A stretch of DNA of 64,000 nt. It comes from JBBQZO01 sp038207625 (lineage in GTDB: Bacteria > Pseudomonadota > Gammaproteobacteria > Burkholderiales > Burkholderiaceae_D). Below are positions 16,854 through 24,381 of the stretch, one piece after another; positions within the stretch are counted from its first letter, which is position 1; each line of letters opens with the position of its first letter. The stretch covers positions 310,001-374,000 of the forward strand of contig JBBQZO010000001.1 of NCBI GenBank assembly GCA_038207625.1, written 5' to 3'. Made by a program: the position numbers and the translations under genes. The notes beneath the pieces were generated by a model, which ran no database searches, was not told the DNA's origin, and was given only the letters and a program-made list of their open reading frames with translations.

Positions 16854-17216
16854 GGCGTCATCAAGTTCTCTCAAGCAGATTGGTCGAAGAACGAGGTGAC
16901 TACAGTTCGCGCCAACTGGATCAGGGCCAACCTTGCACTGCTTCAAGCCAAACTGTGGCTCGCTAGTGGTTTTGCCGTTGGCACAGAGTTCACGATCGCC
17001 GACATATTTGTTGCCGCAATGTTCAAGAAGGGCGTCACACTGGGCATCGCTCCGACATGCTTGGCTGCGTTTGAAGATCACTGTTCATTTCTCATGTCGC
17101 ACCCCGCCGTGCGCGCCAGTTGCCCGCTGCCTGAAGCGTTCGCGCCCCATGAACAAGCTAAAATATGCCGCCCGGCTTTCATTGACCAACTTGAACCCGG
17201 CCTCTGGCGCGCTTGA
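16854..17216 (+). pseudogene. Glutathione S-transferase C-terminal remnant
   Basis: The open frame (GTG at 16896 possible) reads FAVGTEFTIADIFVAAMF and FLMSHPAVRASCPLPEAF, closely resembling the C-terminal helical half of a glutathione S-transferase, including the SiAD-type N-capping motif. The N-terminal thioredoxin-like half is absent: a TAG closes the frame at 16851 and no remaining frame upstream restores it. It is read as a decayed gene at the edge of the accessory island. A short expressed protein cannot be excluded but is unlikely. Confidence 0.6.
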
Positions 17217-17244
17217 TACCGTCACACACATCAACTGGAAAACC

Positions 17245-18096
17245 ATGACTACGATTACCATCGATCCCGCAATCCACGTCAGCAATCGCGGCGCCTTCGT
17301 CTTGTTTGGCGGCGTCAACGTGCTCGAGTCCAAGGAATTCGCCTTGCGCAACGCCGAAGAATTCGTTCGCGTCACGCAGAAGCTGGGAATTCCGTACGTT
17401 TTCAAAGGCAGCTACGATAAAGCAAACCGCTCGTCGATTCATTCCTACCGCGGGCCCGGGCTCGAAGAGGGACTGAGAATTCTCGAAGCTGTCAAAGCAG
17501 AGTTTGGCGTGCCCGTCATCACCGACGTGCACGAGCCTTGGCAGGCTCAAGCAGTCGCTGAGGTGGCCGATGTACTGCAACTGCCCGCTTTCCTCGCGCG
17601 TCAGACCGACTTGGTGGTTGCCCTGGCAAAGACCGGTCGCGTGATCAACATCAAGAAGCCGCAATTTCTGAGCCCGTCCCAAGTGCTCAACATCGTCGAG
17701 AAGTTCACCGAAGCGGGCAATCAGCAATTGATCCTGTGCGACCGCGGCACCTGCTTTGGCTATGACAATCTGGTGGTTGACATGCTGGGCCTCGGCGTCA
17801 TGAAGAAAGTAACCGGCGACATGCCGGTCATTTTCGATGTGACCCACTCTTTGCAACAACGCGAGGCGGGCGCCACGGCCTCGGGCGGACGTCGCGAACA
17901 AGTCGTTGAGCTTGCACGCGCCGGCCTGGCAGTTGGTTTGGCCGGCCTGTTCCTTGAAGCCCACCCGGATCCGGCGCAAGCCAAATGCGACGGGCCTAGC
18001 GCTCTGCCGCTGGCACAGTTGGAACCGTTCCTCGCGCAACTGAAGGCTCTGGATGACTTGATCAAGTCGTTCTCGCCCTTGCAAATCCCTGCCTGA
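17245..18096 (+). CDS. kdsA: 3-deoxy-D-manno-octulosonate 8-phosphate synthase
   Basis: A 283-residue enzyme condensing phosphoenolpyruvate with arabinose 5-phosphate to Kdo-8-phosphate, an early step of lipopolysaccharide core synthesis in the cytosol. FKGSYDKANRSS (PEP/arabinose-5-P site), GVPVITDVHEPWQA, LCDRGTCFGYDNLVVDM and VIFDVTHSLQQ are all intact and the length is normal. The metal-independent class is suggested by the N in INIKKPQFLSP, where metal enzymes have Cys. In Burkholderiales kdsA normally lies between pyrG and eno; here it stands alone beside a GST remnant and T6SS genes, so it may be a second, acquired copy. The ATG at 17245 gives the family N-terminus. Confidence 0.95.
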   Translation: MTTITIDPAIHVSNRGAFVLFGGVNVLESKEFALRNAEEFVRVTQKLGIPYVFKGSYDKANRSSIHSYRGPGLEEGLRILEAVKAEFGVPVITDVHEPWQAQAVAEVADVLQLPAFLARQTDLVVALAKTGRVINIKKPQFLSPSQVLNIVEKFTEAGNQQLILCDRGTCFGYDNLVVDMLGLGVMKKVTGDMPVIFDVTHSLQQREAGATASGGRREQVVELARAGLAVGLAGLFLEAHPDPAQAKCDGPSALPLAQLEPFLAQLKALDDLIKSFSPLQIPA

Positions 18097-18423
18097 TTCG
18101 GACTGATCGAAGGCGCGGGGATAATCTATCCGCGCGGCCCGATTCACGCTGCAGCGGCGTCGACTGGGCTGGGCCGGTCGGCGCGAACCAGTGGCTTCAC
18201 GTTGCGGTCGCATTCGCCGGTGCGCGCGCCTTCACACCGTTCCCGGCGGCCTGAACGCTTCCCCTTGGCTGGCACGACGTCGCGGCGCGTTTGTCGGATC
18301 GCGCATCACCCATTCGCGCCTATGGACTCGCCGCTCATACGGGTCGACAAGCGGCGTGCCTTCAGGCATCATCAATTCACATTGTTGCGCTCGCAACAAG
18401 CCTGACCACGAAAGGACTTGACC
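18097..18423. other. Non-coding stretch between kdsA and the MAPEG gene
   Basis: These 327 bases have no supported gene. The left end contains an imperfect hairpin just past kdsA (GCGCGGGGATAATCTATCCGCGC) without a T-run, possibly a weak terminator. The right end contains an 18-base palindrome described separately. Nothing else was recognised. Confidence 0.5.
18382..18399. promoter_or_regulatory. Palindrome upstream of the MAPEG gene
   Basis: TTGTTGCG-CT-CGCAACAA is a perfect inverted repeat with 8-base arms, ending 24 bases before the ATG at 18424. It could be an operator for an unidentified dimeric repressor or a 5' UTR hairpin. Only the symmetry is directly observed. Confidence 0.35.
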
Positions 18424-18804
18424 ATGTATGTGTTGACCGCTTGGGCCACGCTGGCCGCCACCGCCGTCTATTTGTGGACCGGCATCAACGCCGCGCGCGC
18501 GCGCCAGAAATTCAAGGTGATGGCGCCGGCTATGGACGGTCCGCCCGCGTTCCTGTGCGCGCAGCGGGTGCAGGCCAACACGCTCGAGCAACTGCCGGTA
18601 TTGCTGGGGCCGATGTGGGTGTGCGCCTTGTTCCTGGGCGATGCGTGGGCCGCCGGTGTGGGCGCGCTGTGGTGCGTCGGGCGGGTGCTGTATGCGCTGG
18701 CCTATTACAAGGCGCCGGAGGGGCGCGCCACCGGCTTCACCATTGCCATCACGGCCAGCCTGTTGGCCTTCGGCGGCGCCATCGTCGGCCTGCTGATGCG
18801 CTGA
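18424..18804 (+). CDS. MAPEG family membrane protein
   Basis: A 126-residue inner-membrane protein with four hydrophobic helices, typical of MAPEG (membrane-associated proteins in eicosanoid and glutathione metabolism). The conserved RVQANTLEQLPVLL (about residues 50-63) contains the E-x-x-P pattern and RVLYALAYYKAP matches the last conserved block. Bacterial members are glutathione-dependent transferases or peroxidases of mostly unknown substrate. The start at 18424 has AAAGGA 7 bases upstream. A perfect palindrome lies just before it. Confidence 0.85.
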   Translation: MYVLTAWATLAATAVYLWTGINAARARQKFKVMAPAMDGPPAFLCAQRVQANTLEQLPVLLGPMWVCALFLGDAWAAGVGALWCVGRVLYALAYYKAPEGRATGFTIAITASLLAFGGAIVGLLMR

Positions 18805-18983
18805 TGCAAAAATAATGTGCGCAGAGATCGACAAACGCGGTGAATAGCAATAAGCTTGCTTGTTACCGTATTTAACGATCCGCGCCACTGAGCCAGTAAA
18901 TCGGACGACTGCCACGCACACAGCGCGCGCATCGGCCAACGTCGCGTCGCAGCGCCGATGCAACGACGACCAAGGAGACGAGC

Positions 18984-19346
18984 ATGTTATTTCTGAAAAG
19001 TACGACTGTCAGCAAGGCGCCCGGGATTTACGAAGTCGACATCGCGGCCAAGCCGCCCGGCAAGACCTTTGGCGTCTTTCTCGCCACCGACCCCGACAAT
19101 CCGCCCGAGGCCGTGCTGGCCGCGCTCGAGGCGATGGGCTTTCACAATAGCTATCGGCAAAGTTATACCCACAAGGACAAGGGCAAGGTGCTCGACCTGC
19201 ATTTCCAGAAGAACGGCACCGACCTGTTTCAGGGCTGGAAGGCCGAGGAATGCGTGGAAAACCTGGCCGCCATCGAGGCCCTGTTTTCCGGCATCGGCAT
19301 CACGATCGCGCCGCGTGTGATGACGCTGGCCGAAGCCTACGCCTGA
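18984..19346 (+). CDS. Hypothetical protein
   Basis: A 120-residue soluble protein, not recognised. A strong ribosome-binding site (AAGGAGAC) precedes the ATG. No signal peptide or membrane helix is visible. The composition is alpha/beta-like: TTVSKAPGIYEVDIAAKPPG, then GKTFGVFLATDPDNPPEAVLAAL, and a C-terminal amphipathic helix. The last 10 bases overlap the end of the convergent molybdopterin-binding-domain gene. Codon use matches neighbouring real genes, so it is likely expressed. Confidence 0.7.
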   Translation: MLFLKSTTVSKAPGIYEVDIAAKPPGKTFGVFLATDPDNPPEAVLAALEAMGFHNSYRQSYTHKDKGKVLDLHFQKNGTDLFQGWKAEECVENLAAIEALFSGIGITIAPRVMTLAEAYA

Positions 19347-19927
19347 TTGACCACCTCGACGTGATACAAGGCCCACGGACAGCCGCCAAAGCGCTCCGCC
19401 AGGGGCTTGGCCGCCACCTCCGGTAAGCGGTCCGCGTCGTACAGCGCCCACAAGGGCCCCAGCCCGCCCAGCGCCATCGGCTGCCCGTCCAGATGGGTCG
19501 CCACGATGAACGCTTGCGCGCGCGCCTGCGCCACGCTCAGCGTGGCCGCGTAGCCGTCCACCGCACGCAGTATCAGCTGGCCGCCATCGCGCGGCGCGGC
19601 GCCGGCCGCCTTCACCACATCGAGCAGCAGGGGGCCGCGCAGCGTGTGCACCTTGCCGTCCGTTTCCAGCGTCGGCTTGATGGTGCGCGCCGGCAGCGCC
19701 AGCAGCGCCGCAAAGTCGAACGCAAACGCCTTGTCGAAGCTGATCTTCTGCTTGTGCATCATCACGTCCAAGGCCGGATCGAGCGCTCCCCGGTTCGGCT
19801 TGCCGATTGCGCCCGTCAACGTCAGCAAGGTCGGCCCCGAGCGCGCCGTGGCCGGGTTGCTGCGCGCCAGTGTCGGCAGCGCCGCGCCGGCCAGTGCGGC
19901 GGCGCTCAGGAAGTGACGTTTGTCCAT
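19337..19927 (-). CDS. Exported molybdopterin-binding-domain oxidoreductase-like protein
   Basis: A 196-residue protein with an N-terminal signal sequence (MDKRHFLSAAALAGAALPTLARS), so periplasmic. The body resembles the sulphite-oxidase-type molybdopterin-binding fold: LTLTGAIGKPN at the start, LLLDVVKAAGA, AVDGYAATLSVAQA (cf. DGY-x-x-x-L), ATHLDGQPM and FGGCPWALYHVEV at the end. The canonical Mo-coordinating Cys is not obvious, so it may be a non-catalytic relative. Start 19927 was preferred over an upstream ATG because it begins the signal peptide. It is convergent with the preceding hypothetical gene with a 10-base overlap. Confidence 0.8.
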   Translation of the reverse strand: MDKRHFLSAAALAGAALPTLARSNPATARSGPTLLTLTGAIGKPNRGALDPALDVMMHKQKISFDKAFAFDFAALLALPARTIKPTLETDGKVHTLRGPLLLDVVKAAGAAPRDGGQLILRAVDGYAATLSVAQARAQAFIVATHLDGQPMALGGLGPLWALYDADRLPEVAAKPLAERFGGCPWALYHVEVVNQA

Positions 19928-20022
19928 GCGATTTTTCCCGTTGGTGAAGTATTTGTCATCATAGCGCGCGCCGGTGCACAATGGCGCATTGCCCCCGCGC
20001 TTGTTGCGCTTCGTCGTCGATC

Positions 20023-20628
20023 ATGGACCTATTCGCCCCCTCCGCCAGCCTGACCGCGCTGCCCATCGACGATGGCCGGCTGGACTGGCTCGCCCAGCTG
20101 CCGCTGGCGCTGCCCACCGCGCAGGTGTTCGAGCAATTGCTGGCCCAGACCGACTGGCGCGCCGAGTCCATCACGCTGTGGGGCAAGCGCATGCTGCAGC
20201 CGCGCCTGTGCGCCTGGCACGGCGACGCCGACGCCAGCTACGCCTATTCCGGTCTGACGCTGACGCCGCTGCCGTTCACGCCGCTGTTACAGATGATTAA
20301 ACAGGCGGTCGAGCAGGCCAGCGGCCACCGTTTCAATAGCGTCCTGCTGAATTACTATCGGGACGGGCGCGACAGCATGGGCATGCACAGCGACGACGAG
20401 CCCGAGTTGGGGCCCGAGCCGGTGATTGCCTCGCTTAGCCTGGGGGCTTGCCGCAGTTTCATCCTCAAGCACCGGCGCAGCAAGCGCACGGTGAAGCTCG
20501 AATTGGGCGACGGCAGCCTGTTGTTGATGTCCGGCGCGACCCAAACCCACTGGCTGCACGGCATTCACAAGACCGCCCGGCCCTGTGGTCCTCGGCTGAA
20601 TTTGACCTTCAGAAAAATCGTCAAATAG
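20023..20628 (+). CDS. alkB: AlkB-like 2OG-Fe(II) DNA/RNA dealkylation dioxygenase
   Basis: A 201-residue cytosolic dioxygenase that removes alkyl lesions (1-methyladenine, 3-methylcytosine type) from nucleic acids by oxidative demethylation. The iron ligands are HxD in GMHSDDEPELG and His in THWLHGIHKT; the 2-oxoglutarate arginines are in RLNLTFRKI at the C-terminus. LNYYRDGRDSMGMHSD is the family signature. The start at 20023 (MDLFAPS) is preferred over an in-frame upstream ATG at 19981 that adds a cysteine-rich, non-homologous leader. It is divergent from the molybdopterin-domain gene. Confidence 0.9.
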   Translation: MDLFAPSASLTALPIDDGRLDWLAQLPLALPTAQVFEQLLAQTDWRAESITLWGKRMLQPRLCAWHGDADASYAYSGLTLTPLPFTPLLQMIKQAVEQASGHRFNSVLLNYYRDGRDSMGMHSDDEPELGPEPVIASLSLGACRSFILKHRRSKRTVKLELGDGSLLLMSGATQTHWLHGIHKTARPCGPRLNLTFRKIVK

Positions 20629-20775
20629 TCGGTAATCTCATCGAACGCTGGGTAACTTTGTTCATTGTCAATGCGCAAACAAAGTGCGGGCGACAGAATC
20701 TGGCCTTACATTTTGTCACAGTTCTTACCGAATTCGGACGGACGTGGCGAGTTTGGAATGCTATCTTGACTACCT

Positions 20776-20796
20776 CGCAATTCACGAAAAATTGCG
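20776..20796. promoter_or_regulatory. Inverted repeat in the promoter region of the outer-membrane gene
   Basis: CGCAATT-N7-AATTGCG is a perfect 7-base dyad 34 bases upstream of the beta-barrel gene start. It may be an operator or part of a regulated promoter. No known regulator can be named from this sequence. Confidence 0.35.
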
Positions 20797-20830
20797 GACC
20801 AGCCAGGTTCAACCACATTTAAGGACAACT

Positions 20831-21412
20831 ATGAAAAAGCTCATCTTTGCATTGATCGCCAGTGCCGCCGCCATCTCCGCAGCGCATGCCGAAGGCCCCT
20901 ACGTGGGTGCCGGTGTGGTCACCAGCCGCTATAACTTCGACGTTCCCGGCACTGCGGGCGTCATCACCAGCACCGATGACAAGAGTGGTTACAAAGTCTC
21001 CGGAAAAGTCTTCGCCGGCTATGAATTCGACAAGATGTGGGGAATTGAAGGCGGTTACACCGATCTTGGCGGCAAAACGTACAATTTTAGTACCGCTGGC
21101 GTTCCCGGTAGTGTCGATTCCGGTGCCCATTCCTACTATGCTGCCGGCAAGGCCAGCTTCCCCGTCAACGAGCAATTCTCTCTGTTCGGCAAACTCGGTG
21201 TGGCGCGCAATCACTTCAGCGCGACCGGCAGCGGCAGCGGCGCGGGCCTGACCGGCAGCGAAAACAAAACCGATCTGTACAGCGCGCTCGGTGGCCAGTA
21301 CAACATCAATAAGCAAGTCGCTCTGACCCTGGAATGGGAACGCTACGGCAAGGACCACGACCTGGGCAGCAAGTCGAACGCCATCACGGCAGCGGTACGT
21401 TACAGCTTCTAA
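20831..21412 (+). CDS. Outer-membrane beta-barrel porin-like protein
   Basis: A 193-residue outer-membrane protein of the OmpA-like/Ail-type 8-stranded barrel class. A signal peptide (MKKLIFALIASAAAISAAHA, cleaved before EGPYVG) is followed by alternating beta-strand sequence, including GYEFDKMWGIEGGYTDLG and LTLEWERYGK. The last residues VRYSF end in the C-terminal phenylalanine recognised by the BAM complex. AAGGACAACT precedes the ATG. It is probably monocistronic: a bidirectional terminator hairpin lies about 125 bases downstream. The specific role is unknown. Confidence 0.88.
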   Translation: MKKLIFALIASAAAISAAHAEGPYVGAGVVTSRYNFDVPGTAGVITSTDDKSGYKVSGKVFAGYEFDKMWGIEGGYTDLGGKTYNFSTAGVPGSVDSGAHSYYAAGKASFPVNEQFSLFGKLGVARNHFSATGSGSGAGLTGSENKTDLYSALGGQYNINKQVALTLEWERYGKDHDLGSKSNAITAAVRYSF

Positions 21413-21535
21413 GTTAGTCTAGCGGGCAGCGTTGCCCGTATCACTTGAATCGGCCACTGGCGCGTCCCCCTGCGTGCCCGTGGCCGACATCGTTTGTGCG
21501 CCCGGTATTGGCTGCGCCGCCGCGCGCGGGACGTT

Positions 21536-21574
21536 AAAAAGGGCGGGACGCTTGCGCGTTCCGCCCTTCTTTGC
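21536..21574. terminator. Bidirectional rho-independent terminator
   Basis: AAGGGCGGGACGC pairs with GCGTTCCGCCCTT (stem about 13 base pairs with one mismatch, 4-base loop). CTTT follows on the plus strand and AAAAA precedes it, which is TTTTT for the minus strand. It can end transcription of both the outer-membrane gene and ettA. Confidence 0.7.
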
Positions 21575-21613
21575 ATCGTGGGTTCCTGGCCGGCACGCAC
21601 GTTCCATTCAACA

Positions 21614-21665
21614 GGGTCAGCGTCGAATTGCTTTGCAATGTTGCATATTAATTCGACTCTGACCC
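21614..21665. repeat. REP-like inverted repeat with GGGTCAG core
   Basis: Arms 21614-21629 and 21650-21665 are complementary over 16 bases with one mismatch (GGGTCAG-CGTCGAATT against AATTCGAC-TCTGACCC). The GGGTCAGAG word links it to the two elements in the livH-livM spacer, indicating one dispersed repeat family. It lies 15 bases past the ettA stop. Confidence 0.65.
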
Positions 21666-21679
21666 TATTTGTTTTGCAA

Positions 21680-23347
21680 CTAGACTGTCAACGGCTTGTA
21701 GCGGATGCGTTTTGGCTTGGCGCCTTCTTCACCCAGACGTTTTTTCTTGTCTGCTTCGTATTCCTGATAGTTGCCGTCAAAGAAGGTGACCTGCGAGTTG
21801 CCTTCGAACGCCAGGATATGGGTGGCGATGCGATCGAGGAACCAGCGATCATGCGAGATGACCATCACGGAGCCGGCAAATTCAAGCAGCGCATCTTCCA
21901 GCGCGCGCAAGGTTTCCACGTCCAGATCGTTGGACGGCTCATCGAGCAGCAGCACGTTGCCGCCCATCAGCAGCGTTTTCGCCAGGTGCAGACGGCCGCG
22001 TTCGCCGCCGGACAGGTTGCCGACGATCTTTTGCTGGTCGCCGCCCTTGAAGTTGAAGCGACCCAGATAGGCGCGCGAGGGCATTTCGAAGCGGCCCACC
22101 GTCAGATTGTCGGCGCCGCCGCACACGTCTTCGAACACCGTCTTGGTGTTTTCCAGCGATTCGCGGCTTTGATCGACGATCGAGATGCGCGCCGTCTGGC
22201 CGATCACCACTTCGCCGCTGTCGGGCTGCTCTTTGCCGGTGATCATCTTGAACAGCGTCGACTTACCGGCACCGTTCGGGCCGATGATGCCGACGATGGC
22301 GCCGGCCGGAATGGTGAACGACAGATTGTCGATCAGCAGGCGGTCGCCGAAAGCTTTCGAGACGTTCTTAAATTCGATCACTTCGTTGCCCAGGCGCTCG
22401 GCCACAGGGATGAAAATCTCCTGGGTCTCGTTGCGCTTCTGGTATTCGTGCTCGGACAATTCGTTGAAGCGGGCCAGACGGGCCTTGCTCTTGGCCTGGC
22501 GGCCCTTCGGATTCTGGCGCACCCATTCCAATTCCTTGGCGATGGTTTTCTGGCGCGACGACTCGGTCGCCTCTTCCAGTTTCAGGCGGTTGCCCTTTTG
22601 TTCCAGCCAGGAGCTGTAGTTGCCTTTCCACGGAATGCCGTGGCCGCGGTCCAGTTCCAAAATCCATTCGGCGGCGTTGTCGAGGAAGTAGCGATCATGG
22701 GTGATGCCGACCACGGTGCCGGGAAAGCGCAGCAGAAATTGTTCCAGCCAGTCGACCGATTCCGCATCCAGATGGTTGGTTGGCTCATCTAACAACAGCA
22801 TGTCCGGTTTCGACAGCAGCAAACGGCACAGCGCCACACGGCGCTTTTCGCCACCCGACAGCACGCCAATCTTGGCGTCCCACGGCGGCAGGCGCAGCGC
22901 GTCGGCGGCCATTTCCAGCTGCAGGTTCAGGTTGCCGCCGTCCGAGGTCGAAATGATCGCCTCCAGACGGGCTTGCTCGGTGGCGAGCGCGTCAAAGTCG
23001 GCGTCCTCGTCGGCGTAGGCGGCGTACACGGCTTCCAGTTTGGCTTGCGCGGCGAACACTTCGCCCAGGCCCGACTCGACCACTTCGCGCACCGTCTGGT
23101 CCGGGTCCAGCACCGGCTCCTGCGGCAGATAGCCGATGTTCAGGCCCGGCATCGGCACGGCTTCGCCCTGGATGTCGGTGTCGATGCCGGCCATGATTTT
23201 GAGCAGCGTCGATTTGCCCGAGCCGTTCAGGCCCAGCACGCCGATCTTGGCGCCGGGGAAAAAGGAAAGCGAAATGTCTTTCAGAATCTGGCGTTTGGGC
23301 GGGACGATTTTGCCCACGCGGTTCATGGTATAGACGTAATTGGCCAT
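21680..23347 (-). CDS. ettA: Energy-dependent translational throttle protein EttA (ABC-F)
   Basis: A 555-residue cytosolic ABC-F ATPase that binds the ribosomal E site and gates entry into elongation according to the ATP/ADP ratio. There are two nucleotide-binding domains, with Walker A motifs GLNGSGKST (about residues 40-48) and GPNGAGKST, signatures LSGGEKRRVAL and LSGGERGRLHL, and LLLDEPTNHLD and LLLDEPSNDLD. The linker between (RQNPKGRQAKSKARL) is the P-site-tRNA-interaction region, and the N-terminus MANYVYTMNRVGK is EttA-specific. The length is normal. It appears monocistronic. Confidence 0.97.
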   Translation of the reverse strand: MANYVYTMNRVGKIVPPKRQILKDISLSFFPGAKIGVLGLNGSGKSTLLKIMAGIDTDIQGEAVPMPGLNIGYLPQEPVLDPDQTVREVVESGLGEVFAAQAKLEAVYAAYADEDADFDALATEQARLEAIISTSDGGNLNLQLEMAADALRLPPWDAKIGVLSGGEKRRVALCRLLLSKPDMLLLDEPTNHLDAESVDWLEQFLLRFPGTVVGITHDRYFLDNAAEWILELDRGHGIPWKGNYSSWLEQKGNRLKLEEATESSRQKTIAKELEWVRQNPKGRQAKSKARLARFNELSEHEYQKRNETQEIFIPVAERLGNEVIEFKNVSKAFGDRLLIDNLSFTIPAGAIVGIIGPNGAGKSTLFKMITGKEQPDSGEVVIGQTARISIVDQSRESLENTKTVFEDVCGGADNLTVGRFEMPSRAYLGRFNFKGGDQQKIVGNLSGGERGRLHLAKTLLMGGNVLLLDEPSNDLDVETLRALEDALLEFAGSVMVISHDRWFLDRIATHILAFEGNSQVTFFDGNYQEYEADKKKRLGEEGAKPKRIRYKPLTV

Positions 23348-23432
23348 TGAGGTATCTCGGGTAGTAGAACGAAGGTGAACAGGATACGATAAAAACGCGT
23401 CTAAAAGTAGGGCCGGCGCTGCCGGCGCGGCC

Positions 23433-24308
23433 CTACTTGCGGCGCAACAGCCCCTCGGTGGCGTACAGCGCCAGCGCGCTCCAGATCACGGCGAAGCCGG
23501 AAACGCGCGCGCTGTCGAACACTTCGTGAAATATCCACACGCCCAGCAGCAATTGCATGGTCGGCGCGATGTATTGCAGCAGCCCCAGCACCGACAGCGG
23601 AATGCGCCGCGCGCCGGCGGCGAACAGCAGCAGCGGGATGGCGGTGATCGGCCCGGCCGCCACCAGCAGCGCGCGCGTGCTCACTGAAGCGGTGTTGACA
23701 AACGTGCTCTGACCGTGCGCGGCCAGCCAGCCAAGATACGCGAGCGCGACGGGAAACAGCAGCATCGTTTCGAACGCCAGCCCTTCGAGCGCGCCCAGCG
23801 CGGCCGTCTTGCGCATCAGGCCGTAGGCGCCGAACGAGGCCGCCAGCAGCAGCGCAATCCACGGGAACTGGCCCGACTGCCACGTCAGCCAAGCTACCCC
23901 GGCCCCGGCCAGCGCAATGGCAATCCATTGCACGGGGCGCAACCTTTCCTTGAGCAGCAAGAAGCCCAGCACGACATTGAACAGGGGATTGATGAAGTAG
24001 CCCAGGCTGGCATCGATCACGTGGCCGTTGTTGATGGCCCAGATGTACAAAAACCAGTTGGCGCACAGCAGCAGCGCGCTGGCCATGAAGCCGGCGATCA
24101 CGCGCGGCTGGCTGCGCATCGTCAGCAGCCACTTCCACTGATGGCGCGCGGTCAGCACGATGCCCAGAAACAGCAGCGACCACAGCATGCGGTGCGCCAG
24201 GATCTCGAGCGGCGCGACCTCGTGGATCGCGTGGAAATACAGGGGAAACAGGCCCCAGCACAGGAACGACAGGGCGGCGTACAGCATGCCAGTACGCATA
24301 GCGGGCAA
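23433..24308 (-). CDS. rarD: EamA-family transporter RarD
   Basis: A 291-residue inner-membrane protein with ten hydrophobic helices in two EamA halves. The N-terminus RTGMLYAALSFLCWGLFPLY, with LEILAHRMLWSLLF and WFLYIWAINNGHVIDASLGY, is diagnostic of RarD (annotated as a chloramphenicol-sensitivity-related permease; true substrate unclear). The end IWSALALYATEGLLRRK is normal. The start may be 24308 or the ATG three codons later (24299); no clear ribosome-binding site separates them. It is co-directional with ettA. Confidence 0.9.
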   Translation of the reverse strand: MPAMRTGMLYAALSFLCWGLFPLYFHAIHEVAPLEILAHRMLWSLLFLGIVLTARHQWKWLLTMRSQPRVIAGFMASALLLCANWFLYIWAINNGHVIDASLGYFINPLFNVVLGFLLLKERLRPVQWIAIALAGAGVAWLTWQSGQFPWIALLLAASFGAYGLMRKTAALGALEGLAFETMLLFPVALAYLGWLAAHGQSTFVNTASVSTRALLVAAGPITAIPLLLFAAGARRIPLSVLGLLQYIAPTMQLLLGVWIFHEVFDSARVSGFAVIWSALALYATEGLLRRK

Positions 24309-24381
24309 TCAAAAAACAAGGAGGGGATGGATTATCCTCCAATTGCCCGCCGGGCGCTGGCGCCGCCTCCGGCGCCCGCTG

